The position numbers and the translations under genes were made by a program. Positions 7,927-14,715 of a stretch of 55,489 nt of DNA are shown here, piece after piece; within the stretch, counting starts at the first letter, position 1; the number at the start of each line of letters is the position of its first letter. The DNA lies in assembly GCA_964589415.1 (NCBI GenBank), contig CAZPRQ010000001.1, forward strand, positions 1 to 55,489, read 5' to 3'. The notes below the pieces were generated by a model. It was not told where the DNA came from and made no database searches. It worked only from the letters and a program-made list of their open reading frames with translations. Origin of the DNA: CAZPRQ01 sp964589415 (GTDB lineage: Bacteria; Patescibacteriota; Doudnabacteria; UBA920).

Positions 7927-9573
7927 TTATAATTCTTTGGGCTTAACGACCCTAAACAGTTCGTCTAAGGTTGTAAGGCCGGATTTAACTTTTTCCACCC
8001 CATCTTCAAACAGACTGCGGCAGCCCTGGCTCTTGGCCAGCTGCCAAATTTGTTTGCTGGAAGGATTGGATAAAATCAGGTCTGCCATTTCCGGACTGAC
8101 TTTTAAAAATTCAAACAATCCCACACGACCCTTGTATCCGGTATTGGAGCAATTATTACAGCCTTTGCCGGCAAATAAAGTTAAATCTTTTTCCGGAAAA
8201 TATTTTTCCGCCCCGGGGGACAATTTTTTTATTTGATTCAAATTGGCCTTAGCTGTCACCCGGCAGCTTTCGCAAATTTTCCTCACCAGGCGCTGAGCGA
8301 CAATTAATTCCAAGGTTGATGACAATAAAAAAGGCTCGATTCCCATATTCAAAAGCCTGGGGATAACAGCCGCGGAGTCATTGGCGTGGAAAGTGGAAAG
8401 CATCAAATGCCCGGTCAAGGCGGCATTCACGGCAATATCCGCGGTCTCTAAATCGCGGATTTCACCGACTAAAATAATATTCGGGTCTTGCCTCGCAATG
8501 GCCCTAAGACCTTTGGCAAAAGTTAAATTACTCTGCGCATTTACCTGGATTTGGTTTACTCCGGCAATTTTGTATTCCACCGGGTCTTCTATGGTGGTAA
8601 TGTTTGTTTGGGTATCGTTCAATAATTTAACCAAGGAATAAAGAGAAGTGGTTTTACCGCTCCCGGTGGGTCCGGTAACCAGAATCATCCCAAAAGGCTT
8701 ATGGGCTGTATCTATAAGATATTGCTGATCCTTTGGCGAGAGGCCTATGTCCGCCAAAGTAAAATCGCGGATATATTCCGCCAAAACCCGAATAACCACT
8801 TTCTCCCCGTCCAGAGTGGGGACGATGCTAACGCGCAAATCGGCCTGATGCTCTTTGCCGCTGAAATGAATGGCACCGTCCTGGCTGCCCAAATGTTCGT
8901 CTATTCTCAATTTTGCCTGGACTTTAATTCGGTTAACTATATTTTCGTAATATGCTTTCGGTACTCTGCCTGCCTCGTGCAGCACGCCGTCTACCCTAAA
9001 ACGAATAAGAACATCCGCGCCTTGCGGTTCGCAGTGGATGTCCGAAGCCCTCAAGCTTAGGGCATCGTCTAAAATTTGGTCAATAATTTCCGGGGCAATC
9101 TTGCCGCCGGCTTTAATAATTTCCCCGAACCGGGTTTCTAAAGCCTGTCTGTATTGCGTTTTAATCAACGAGTCAATGGCATCCGGGTCAGCATAAACGA
9201 AATTAACGGTTTTGCCCGGAAAAATCTTCTTCAATTCTGACACTATCTCTTTGGAAACCAAGCCGGCGCATGCGAGGGTTACGGCCTTTGGCGTTTGCTT
9301 GCAAAAAATAATACGTTCTTTTTCCGCCAAAGCTTTCGGTATTAACAAAACACTCTCCTTACTTGGCGAGTTTGCCGCCAAATCCCAAAACGGCAAGTTT
9401 AAGGATTCGGCAATTGCCTGATGCAAAAGCTCTTTGGTAATCACCCTAAGCGCCAACAAACTTTCCAGCACAGTAGACTTGTGCCTTTTTGAATATTGTT
9501 CCGCTGTTTTTAAATCTGCCTCGGAAATATAATCTTCCGAAAGCAGCAACTCTTTTATTTTTGTTTCGTCCAT
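7927..9573 (-). CDS. pilB: Pilus/secretion assembly ATPase PilB/GspE
   Basis: 548 residues. An N-terminal MshEN-type domain (about 1-130) precedes the ATPase core: Walker A GPTGSGKTT at 301-309, Asp box TTIEDPVEY, Walker B region IILVGEIRDLETADIA and the His box HLMLSTFHAND. The zinc four-Cys motif CESC...CNNC near 430-475 marks PilB/GspE assembly ATPases rather than PilT. It powers pseudopilus extension with PilC. No retraction ATPase pilT is present here. The ATG follows a hairpin/T-tract (9593-9617) by about 20 bases and has no clear SD. Confidence 0.95.
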   Translation of the reverse strand: MDETKIKELLLSEDYISEADLKTAEQYSKRHKSTVLESLLALRVITKELLHQAIAESLNLPFWDLAANSPSKESVLLIPKALAEKERIIFCKQTPKAVTLACAGLVSKEIVSELKKIFPGKTVNFVYADPDAIDSLIKTQYRQALETRFGEIIKAGGKIAPEIIDQILDDALSLRASDIHCEPQGADVLIRFRVDGVLHEAGRVPKAYYENIVNRIKVQAKLRIDEHLGSQDGAIHFSGKEHQADLRVSIVPTLDGEKVVIRVLAEYIRDFTLADIGLSPKDQQYLIDTAHKPFGMILVTGPTGSGKTTSLYSLVKLLNDTQTNITTIEDPVEYKIAGVNQIQVNAQSNLTFAKGLRAIARQDPNIILVGEIRDLETADIAVNAALTGHLMLSTFHANDSAAVIPRLLNMGIEPFLLSSTLELIVAQRLVRKICESCRVTAKANLNQIKKLSPGAEKYFPEKDLTLFAGKGCNNCSNTGYKGRVGLFEFLKVSPEMADLILSNPSSKQIWQLAKSQGCRSLFEDGVEKVKSGLTTLDELFRVVKPKEL

Positions 9574-9592
9574 ATTTTTTGTTTAAAAATAA

Positions 9593-9617
9593 AGCCCACC
9601 TTGCCTACGGGTGAGCT
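9593..9617 (-). terminator. Hairpin plus T-tract before pilB
   Basis: On the minus strand AGCTCACC pairs with GGTGGGCT around a 9-base loop and is followed by TTATTTTT. It lies between the zinc-ribbon PAS gene and the pilB start. As no clear promoter lies between it and pilB, it may be a leaky terminator or attenuator that lowers pilB relative to the regulator genes. Confidence 0.55.
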
Positions 9618-9648
9618 ACTGGAGCTACAAAGATATTAAACTGTTATA

Positions 9649-10125
9649 TTATTTTTTATCTTCCGGCGCGACGACCGATTCAATTCCCACCAAGAACCTA
9701 ATATCGCCTTGTGTGTCCAAAACCGGCGAAATCCTCAGCATGGCATTATACAACTCGCCTGTTTTTTTCTTGTTGGTGACTCGGGTCATTACACCCTCTT
9801 TTTTTTGTATTAATTTTGCCCACATTTCCGCATAAAATTCTTTCGGCATTTGGCCGCCCCACAAAGAAGGCTTCTTGCCTAAGACTTCAGTTATTGCATA
9901 CCCCGTAATATGCTCCACTTCCTGGTTAACGTACAAGATTATTCCCTGCTTATCAGTTATTATAACCTGCTCCTTCATTTTTTCCAAAATCCTATTCAAT
10001 GTCCCGCATCGCCCGCATCTAATATCAATTTTATGCTCACTGCCTTCAGTTAAAAGCTTTCCGCATTTTTTACAACGAAAACCGGGAGTTCTTTTATAGT
10101 CATTTACATAGTTTGCCAATTCCAT
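9649..10125 (-). CDS. Com-like zinc ribbon fused to a PAS domain
   Basis: 158 residues. The N-terminus holds a two-CxxC ribbon (C18, C21, C37, C40) of the type in Mu Com-like proteins, ending RCGRCGTLNRI. A PAS domain covers about 50-150 (VIITDKQGIILYVNQ, HITGYAITEVLGKKPSLWGG, then a C-terminal EDxx-like strand). The PAS core is closely related to the one in the kinase at 1533-4058, sharing the LWGG turn, the AMWxK/ALWER helix and the KKTGELYNA/RRNGSLYTA strand. There is no kinase or DNA-binding output, so it may work as a nucleic-acid- or protein-binding sensor. It follows a response regulator on the same strand and precedes pilB. Confidence 0.82.
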   Translation of the reverse strand: MELANYVNDYKRTPGFRCKKCGKLLTEGSEHKIDIRCGRCGTLNRILEKMKEQVIITDKQGIILYVNQEVEHITGYAITEVLGKKPSLWGGQMPKEFYAEMWAKLIQKKEGVMTRVTNKKKTGELYNAMLRISPVLDTQGDIRFLVGIESVVAPEDKK

Positions 10126-10134
10126 AAAAATAAA

Positions 10135-10165
10135 AGCTCAAGATTGTTCCTGGGCTACAAGAGCT
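10135..10165 (-). terminator. Weak hairpin plus T-tract before the zinc-ribbon PAS gene
   Basis: On the minus strand AGCTC pairs with GAGCT over a 21-base spacer and is followed by TTTTATTTTT, ending at the ATG of the PAS gene. The stem is short. The 3' arm and T-tract resemble the element at 9593-9617, and both contain the word GTAGC/TAGCTC. Confidence 0.35.
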
Positions 10166-10170
10166 ACTCG

Positions 10171-10569
10171 TTATGATTTTTTCTTTCCAGAATTATTTTT
10201 TCCTAAAATCTCTTTTATTCTATCTACAATTTGAGCAATTGGGGTATTTGATTTTACTATATAGTCCGTCGCCCCAAGCTCCAAGGCCTTTTTACAGTCT
10301 TCATCCTGGCCGAGGTTGGTGGTCATAATAATAGGCATTTTTATTTTACTTTCTTTTTTTAAATACTCCAATACGGAGAACCCATTCATTATCGGCATAA
10401 TAATATCCAAAAGCAGCAAGTCATAATGCCCGGATTGGAGCAAATCCAAAGCAATTTGTCCGTTTTCCGCTATGGTTGGCTCAAATCCCGCCTTCGTAAG
10501 CTTAAGCTCCAAAGCATGGGCCATGGGTTTTTCGTCTTCAACAATTAGTACCTTTGGTATCTTTTGCAT
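10171..10569 (-). CDS. Receiver-only response regulator
   Basis: 132 residues, a single CheY-like domain: E11-D12, acceptor D55 in LLLDIIMPIMNG, switch Thr in MTTN, K106 in DYIVKS. The tail is short and Lys-rich. It is the first gene of the pilus locus on the minus strand and shares its promoter region with a divergent plus-strand gene. An extended -10 (TGGTATAAT) precedes it. Its kinase may be the 841-residue protein at the other end of the locus or lie elsewhere. Confidence 0.92.
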   Translation of the reverse strand: MQKIPKVLIVEDEKPMAHALELKLTKAGFEPTIAENGQIALDLLQSGHYDLLLLDIIMPIMNGFSVLEYLKKESKIKMPIIMTTNLGQDEDCKKALELGATDYIVKSNTPIAQIVDRIKEILGKNNSGKKKS

Positions 10570-10603
10570 TTCTGGCGCAAGAAGTAATTAAAATCTTTAC
10601 TAG

Positions 10604-10634
10604 ATTATACCACAAATAAGGCCGTTTATGCCAA
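10604..10634 (-). promoter_or_regulatory. Sigma70-type promoter with extended -10 for the response regulator
   Basis: Minus strand: TTGGCA, 19 bases, then TGGTATAAT (consensus TATAAT at 10604-10609 with an extended-TG element). Transcription would begin about 30 bases upstream of the regulator's ATG. Confidence 0.65.
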
Positions 10635-10660
10635 CTATTGGGAGAAAGATGTATAAAGCG

Positions 10661-10689
10661 TTGACAAGTACACCCGCTGGGAATAGAAT
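10661..10689 (+). promoter_or_regulatory. Strong sigma70-type promoter
   Basis: TTGACA at 10661-10666, a 17-base spacer, then TAGAAT at 10684-10689 (five of six). The start site would fall near 10696, placing the AGAAGGAGGT ribosome binding site at 10701-10710 right at the beginning of the transcript. Confidence 0.75.
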
Positions 10690-10716
10690 ATTATGATATT
10701 AGAAGGAGGTTTGAAT

Positions 10717-11109
10717 ATGCTTGAAAGAACAGTCCCACTGGAAGAATTCTTTCATTCCATCGGGCTTAGAAATTTCTATACGGGAGATTTCCCGGGCCAG
10801 CTCGACTGGCAGATTATCCCAAATGGAAAGCTTGAGGAATCCATAAGAAACTATAAGCCAACGGAATTAAGTACCGGAGGACTACCGCTGCGCTGCTGGC
10901 TCAATACGGAAAAGTCAATGAATCCAGCGTGGACAATTGCCTCGGACGGCACTCTGTTCATTTTCCGCGAAGCAAAGGCATATACCATTTTTCACAAAAT
11001 AATAGTACACGCCACCATTGTACCCAAAACCACGCCGGAAGAATTCGAGGAGGGTTGGTTTATGGCCTGGGAACTGCGGGAGCAATGGAACAAGCACCAC
11101 AAAGCATAG
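10717..11109 (+). CDS. Orphan protein of unknown function
   Basis: 130 residues from the ATG at 10717, chosen over the ATG at 10693 because a perfect AGAAGGAGGT (10701-10710) sits 6 bases before it and the predicted start of transcription is at about 10696. No family recognised. It is rich in Trp, Phe and Glu; the end (FEEGWFMAWELREQWNK) is probably an amphipathic helix. There is no signal peptide or membrane segment. It is divergent from the pilus locus and 27 bases before another plus-strand orphan. Its strong SD site and codon choice differ from the neighbouring housekeeping genes. Confidence 0.7.
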   Translation: MLERTVPLEEFFHSIGLRNFYTGDFPGQLDWQIIPNGKLEESIRNYKPTELSTGGLPLRCWLNTEKSMNPAWTIASDGTLFIFREAKAYTIFHKIIVHATIVPKTTPEEFEEGWFMAWELREQWNKHHKA

Positions 11110-11136
11110 CAATTCACTCAAGGAGGAATTATTAGA

Positions 11137-11267
11137 ATGGCAATAACAATTGCCTTTATGATTTACGCCCTGCTCTGCGAGATGGGTATTAGCCCAGCCA
11201 AAGCGGCCATGGGCACTGCCGTCATATTTGGGGCAATTATATCGCTGTGGAAATCACTCAAGAAGGA
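11137..11267 (+). CDS. Small membrane protein, cut by the assembly gap
   Basis: The readable N-terminal 43 codons encode a hydrophobic segment (AITIAFMIYALLCEMGI), a short turn, a second one (AAMGTAVIFGAIISLW), then KSLKK before the run of N. AGGAGG at 11121-11126 precedes the ATG by 10 bases. It is probably co-transcribed with the gene at 10717. The true C-terminus is unknown, because the gap length is not real sequence. No family recognised. Confidence 0.6.
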
Positions 11268-11367
11268 NNNNNNNNNNNNNNNNNNNNNNNNNNNNNNNNN
11301 NNNNNNNNNNNNNNNNNNNNNNNNNNNNNNNNNNNNNNNNNNNNNNNNNNNNNNNNNNNNNNNNNNN
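11268..11367. other. Assembly gap, 100 N
   Basis: Exactly 100 undetermined bases, the customary placeholder for a scaffold join of unknown length. The genes on either side may not be as close as they appear. Confidence 0.97.
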
Positions 11368-11377
11368 AAAATAAAAA

Positions 11378-11416
11378 CCCTCCAAAATTCACAAAATAAT
11401 TTGTGATCTTGGAGGG
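11378..11416 (-). terminator. Intrinsic terminator of the 325-residue orphan gene
   Basis: On the minus strand CCCTCCAA pairs with TTGGAGGG, with an inner TCACAAA/TTTGTGA stem, one mismatch and one bulge. It is followed by GGTTTTTATTTT. It lies about 40 bases past the stop of the gene at 11458-12435 and is closely similar to the hairpin at 12478-12515. Confidence 0.75.
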
Positions 11417-11457
11417 GTGGCAAAGCATCTTGCAAACGCTCCGCCGGATTGCCGCTA

Positions 11458-12435
11458 CTACTTCTTTTTCTTATCGGCCGGAACCCCGCCGATACTAACG
11501 ATGTAATCTGCACCGGCCTGGATGCGCCGCCAGTCTTTGTGTTCTAACAACGACCGGTAGGCGTAAGCCATTATGCCCAGATCCATGCGGACGTCGTAAT
11601 CATCAAAATCAAATTCGTTTTCCAGGACACGAGGTTTTTCCAGGTCCGCCATTTCTTGGCGTGCCCGTTCCACAGCATCGAGGCACTGACCCGGACCGGC
11701 GACTTCAAACAACCTGCCCACCTGCTCGAAGGTGAAACCGCATTCGACGCGTAGAAACTTTCCGACTTCCCTGGCGTAGTCCCTGCGGCGGTTTTCGCGT
11801 TCGCCCTCAGCCATCTTTATTCCGGCTTGAAATTCTTGGTCAAGTCGGTCCCGCTGGGCCCTTAGTTCGGCTTCGTTGTTAGTTACTACCGCCTTACCAT
11901 CAATATTTGTAATCTTGTCGACAATCTGGGTAATAACCCTTTCCTGTTCACGAACCCGTCGCCAATTTCCGCCGTTCACTGTCCGAGGTGTTAGGTCAAT
12001 ACGCTCAGTGTGATTCAGGGTGCGGATTGCTAGCATGGACTCACCGTTTTTGAGAAACTTGCCGGATGAAACCATTTCTGGCCCGACAATGCTGCCGGCC
12101 GCATATTCCTTATGCGACTCAATGTGGTAACGCTCCTCTTGAACCACCAGGACCTGGTCTTTTGGGACACGTTTGTAAATCCCGACAGCCAATAGAAGTT
12201 CGGGCGGTGCATTTTCCACTAACTTTCCGCTGTCGCAGGAATGGTCACATACCGTGTACGTCGACGGAATAGGGTGACCTTTACCTTTGACGAACTTTAC
12301 GCTATAGTGCCGCCTTTGTTCGGCACATAACTTGTAGTGTTGGAAGCCTTTGTCATCAGGAACAAGGCAAACATCAAACCGGACGACTCCGGCTTGCCTG
12401 CGGATCTGCTCGACCCTGTAAGTCGTTGTAAACAT
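11458..12435 (-). CDS. Orphan protein of unknown function
   Basis: 325 residues, family not recognised. The N-terminal third is beta-rich with Cys and His residues (CLVPDDKG, YKLCAEQRRHYSVKF, CDHSCDSGK), which could bind metal. A charged helical stretch follows at about 185-235 (NNEAELRAQRDRLDQEFQ ... GERENRRRDYAREV), likely coiled coil, with a Lys-rich end. There is no signal peptide. AGGAGG at 12449-12454 lies 13 bases before the ATG, in a leader (AGGAGGAATTTTAG) nearly the same as that of the gene at 11137. Hairpins lie on both sides. GC-richer codons than in the neighbouring genes suggest a separate origin. Confidence 0.72.
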   Translation of the reverse strand: MFTTTYRVEQIRRQAGVVRFDVCLVPDDKGFQHYKLCAEQRRHYSVKFVKGKGHPIPSTYTVCDHSCDSGKLVENAPPELLLAVGIYKRVPKDQVLVVQEERYHIESHKEYAAGSIVGPEMVSSGKFLKNGESMLAIRTLNHTERIDLTPRTVNGGNWRRVREQERVITQIVDKITNIDGKAVVTNNEAELRAQRDRLDQEFQAGIKMAEGERENRRRDYAREVGKFLRVECGFTFEQVGRLFEVAGPGQCLDAVERARQEMADLEKPRVLENEFDFDDYDVRMDLGIMAYAYRSLLEHKDWRRIQAGADYIVSIGGVPADKKKK

Positions 12436-12477
12436 ACTAACTAAAATTCCTCCTACTAAGATTTTAAAAACTTCTTC

Positions 12478-12515
12478 CCTTCCAAATTCACAAAATAATT
12501 TATGAACTTAGAAGG
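12478..12515 (-). terminator. Hairpin between two orphan genes, copy of the one at 11378
   Basis: CCTTC pairs with GAAGG, with inner AA/TT, TTCA/TGAA and AAA/TTT pairs and three mismatches. It shares ATTCACAAAATAATTT with the hairpin at 11378-11416. On the minus strand a TTTTTAAAA tract follows after 7 bases, so it could be a weak terminator of the gene at 12614 or a processing site. Confidence 0.5.
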
Positions 12516-12519
12516 AATT

Positions 12520-12542
12520 GGCAGATGGTGCGAACATCTGCC
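12520..12542. repeat. Short perfect inverted repeat GGCAGATG/CATCTGCC
   Basis: Eight-base arms around a 7-base loop directly beside the hairpin at 12478, in the region beyond the stop of the gene at 12614. No T-tract follows on either strand. It probably adds RNA structure to the 3' region. Confidence 0.5.
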
Positions 12543-12613
12543 GGTATGAAACGAATGTATAATCGTGGCCTTCGCACAGCCAAGTGGATCCGTTGCTTGT
12601 ACAGATCCTCTTA

Positions 12614-13282
12614 CTAACCTTCATCGATTTCTGCGTCAGAATCGGGTTCGTGCCTTCGGTTGTATTCTTCGAGCGTGCAAATGCGCTGAATTCGGTCTAA
12701 CTTTTTGCACATCGCTACAATGCACGGGTTTCCCAATTGCCCACGACCCTTCCTTAAAGCCTGCTCGGCCAGATGATAGATCGCAGCAATCTCCAAGAAG
12801 AACAAGGTCTCGCCCTGCAACCACTTGAGGTCCTGTGTGAAGAAATAGTGACCTAGATCGGTCTTCCGGCCGAGGTTGATCTGCAAACGGTTGAGGCCAT
12901 CGCTGTCACGACACTCACCGATTGAAGATCGAGTCTTGTCGTTGATGGCGGAAAAACGATGGACGCCGTGCTTGCGGAACTGCACGTTGGTCGCGACTGC
13001 AACCGATTCCACATACCACGACCACCGGGTCGTGCTTCCATAAGTGGAGAGTGAGCAATCCTGTTCAATGCTCGGTATATGGAGCACGTCGGAATAAATC
13101 CGGCGCCACTCCAACCTCTCCTCCTTGCCTTTTCCAACCCTGCATATCATAAAGTTGGGCTTGGGGTCGTTCTCCGAGAAACTATGGTTGTCTCCCCAGT
13201 TAATAACAGCACTTAGGAGACGGTCACGGTCTCGCTCAGGAATTTCCTGAAGCGGGATCGTAGTACAAATAAGGTGGATCAC
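12614..13282 (-). CDS. Orphan protein of unknown function
   Basis: 222 residues from a GTG at 13282, preferred because GGGGAGG (13288-13294) lies 5 bases upstream. An open frame extends to a TTG at 13345, which has no SD. No family recognised. The middle contains WSWYVESVAVATNVQFRK and a region with Arg/Ser pairs. The C-terminal half has helical, Cys-containing sequence (CIVAMCKKLDRIQRICTLEEYNRR) and an acidic end. No membrane segment or signal is visible. It has its own near-consensus promoter and precedes the other minus-strand orphan gene, with which it may form an operon. Confidence 0.65.
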   Translation of the reverse strand: MIHLICTTIPLQEIPERDRDRLLSAVINWGDNHSFSENDPKPNFMICRVGKGKEERLEWRRIYSDVLHIPSIEQDCSLSTYGSTTRWSWYVESVAVATNVQFRKHGVHRFSAINDKTRSSIGECRDSDGLNRLQINLGRKTDLGHYFFTQDLKWLQGETLFFLEIAAIYHLAEQALRKGRGQLGNPCIVAMCKKLDRIQRICTLEEYNRRHEPDSDAEIDEG

Positions 13283-13425
13283 TTTTTCCTCCCCTATATT
13301 CTTTTCCTCCTGCGAGGACAGAAACGACTGTGATTTTGGGGCCAATCGTTAACCCATGTGGACATTGGTTCGTCCTAAATAGTGACAAAAAATCACCACT
13401 TAGCGCAAACCAAATTTTACCTACA

Positions 13426-13454
13426 ATTATGCTACTTTTTAGCTATTTTGTCAA
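13426..13454 (-). promoter_or_regulatory. Near-consensus sigma70 promoter of the orphan gene pair
   Basis: Minus strand: TTGACA, 17-base spacer, CATAAT. Transcription would start near 13420, leaving an untranslated leader of about 140 bases before the GTG at 13282. It lies between the ribosomal operon terminator and the orphan gene. Confidence 0.75.
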
Positions 13455-13467
13455 TAGTCAAAAAAAA

Positions 13468-13485
13468 CCACCCATTTCTGGGTGG
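13468..13485 (-). terminator. Intrinsic terminator of the ribosomal protein operon
   Basis: CCACCC and GGGTGG pair around a 6-base loop, and on the minus strand a run of seven T follows. It stands about 90 bases past the rpsI stop. A TTTTA tract on the other side makes it partly bidirectional. Confidence 0.85.
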
Positions 13486-13545
13486 TTTTAATCTGTGCAA
13501 TCTGTTCCCTATCTGTGCTTCTGTGGATACTAGCGTTTAGCCAAT

Positions 13546-13567
13546 CCATTCGATAAGCTCAGGATGG
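13546..13567. repeat. Dispersed palindromic repeat, type CGATAAGCTCAGGAT
   Basis: CCAT...ATGG ends flank TCGATAAGCTCAGG, 7 bases beyond the rpsI stop. A related word, TTCGACAGGCTTGAGGACGA, lies at 46475 after the sortase gene, so this is a short dispersed repeat placed after genes. Confidence 0.5.
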
Positions 13568-13573
13568 TCCAAG

Positions 13574-14125
13574 TTAACGTTTGGCCCACTGAGGAGAGCG
13601 GCGGGCGCGCTTAAGGCCTGGCTTCTTTCTTTCTTTACGCCTGTCATCGCGTGTCAAAAATCCATTTTTCTTCAAAATTTTTCTAACATCATCGTTTAAC
13701 TTGGAAAGGGCTGTGGCCAAACCGTGGCGGACAGCCTCTGCCTGGGAATGAATTCCGCCGCCGTTTACATGGGCAACAAAATAAAAGTCCCCACCAAGTC
13801 CGGTAACATCAAAAGGCTTTAAAGCTTTGTCCTGGTCAAAATTAAAATAAAAATAGTTCTTAAAAGGCTTTTTGTTTATTACAATATCCCCTTTGCCGGA
13901 AAACAAGCGGACATTAGCCACGGAAGTTTTTCTGCGTCCGGTGGCAAATACGTACCTGCCTGCTGGTACGGACACTTCCGCGACTTTGGGAACATCTTCG
14001 ACAGCTTTAACATGAACCGCTTTATGAGCGGGCTTTTCCGCGGTTTCTTTCTTTACGCGCGGAGCTCTGGGCTTTTTGACCGGCTTCTCTGCCGCGGTCT
14101 TGGTTGTAGTAGTTTTAGTTGGCAT
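13574..14125 (-). CDS. rpsI: Ribosomal protein uS9
   Basis: 183 residues. The C-terminal 130 are standard uS9, with FATGRRKTSVANVRLF at the start of the domain and the basic tail ending in SPQWAKR that reaches the P-site tRNA. The first 55 residues are an added Lys/Ala/Pro/Glu-rich, low-complexity extension, unusual in length for bacteria. Last gene of the infA-rpsI operon, downstream of rplM as in most bacteria. No clear SD before the ATG. Confidence 0.95.
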   Translation of the reverse strand: MPTKTTTTKTAAEKPVKKPRAPRVKKETAEKPAHKAVHVKAVEDVPKVAEVSVPAGRYVFATGRRKTSVANVRLFSGKGDIVINKKPFKNYFYFNFDQDKALKPFDVTGLGGDFYFVAHVNGGGIHSQAEAVRHGLATALSKLNDDVRKILKKNGFLTRDDRRKERKKPGLKRARRSPQWAKR

Positions 14126-14205
14126 AGTATATTCGCAGATGCGCGGATATCACGGATAGCACGTTTCTGCGTAATGCAGTTAAGTTCCGGATAATTCCGC
14201 GGGAT

Positions 14206-14631
14206 TTAGATATTCTTATCTATTTTATAATTATGTTCTGTACCATTTACAGTTTTCAAACGTGACATTATTTTCTTGCGGAATTTCAATTCATCTATCA
14301 TGCTCATTACCGCCCGTTTTAAAACCTGATCCGGATGCTTCTGCATTTCCACCTTTAACTTGGATGACTTTAAACCGCCCAAGTATCCGGAGTGTCTGTA
14401 GTAAGTTTTCTGGTCAAGCTTCCGCCCGGTAAACTTAAGCTTATCCGCGTTTACGGCCACTACAAAGTCGCCCATATCCATGTGAGGGGTAAAATTGCGC
14501 TTGTGTTTGCCTCGCAAATAATTTGCTATTTGACTGGCAACACGCCCCATGGTCTGCTTGGAAGCATCCACCTGAATCCACTGGCGGCTAATCTCTGAAA
14601 CTTTCGGTAATGTAATTTTTTGAGTCTTCAT
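14206..14631 (-). CDS. rplM: Ribosomal protein uL13
   Basis: 141 residues, normal length. Family signatures QTMGRVASQIANYLRGKHKRNFTPH and the Asp/Asn-rich VAVNADKLKFTGRK are present. It binds 23S rRNA early in large-subunit assembly. It lies upstream of rpsI in the same operon, with an 80-base spacer containing CGCGGAT-type words. Confidence 0.96.
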   Translation of the reverse strand: MKTQKITLPKVSEISRQWIQVDASKQTMGRVASQIANYLRGKHKRNFTPHMDMGDFVVAVNADKLKFTGRKLDQKTYYRHSGYLGGLKSSKLKVEMQKHPDQVLKRAVMSMIDELKFRKKIMSRLKTVNGTEHNYKIDKNI

Positions 14632-14635
14632 AAAT

Positions 14636-14690
14636 AATCACTGAATGACACGGAACTTTACGCTGAATAACGCGGAAGCCTGCATCATTT
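14636..14690. repeat. Spacer with dispersed CTGAATGACACGGAA-type words
   Basis: The rplM-rplQ spacer contains ACTGAATGACACGGAAC and GCTGAATAACGCGGAA. The rplQ-rpoA spacer (15061-15100) holds GCTGAATGACGCGGAAC and AACGCGGAATCC. The same short vocabulary reappears at 46155-46255. It appears to be a low-copy degenerate repeat confined to gene spacers. Confidence 0.45.
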
Positions 14691-14715
14691 TATTTAATTC
14701 TCCATGCTTCCCATT

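Noticed and set aside
11137..11406. Open frame running through the N gap as an 89-residue protein
   Set aside because: The 34 middle residues are unknown bases and the 100 N are a placeholder, so the frame after the gap has no meaning. Only 11137-11267 is reported.
12614..13345. Longer form of the orphan protein from TTG 13345
   Set aside because: No SD before the TTG, whereas GGGGAGG sits 5 bases before the GTG at 13282.
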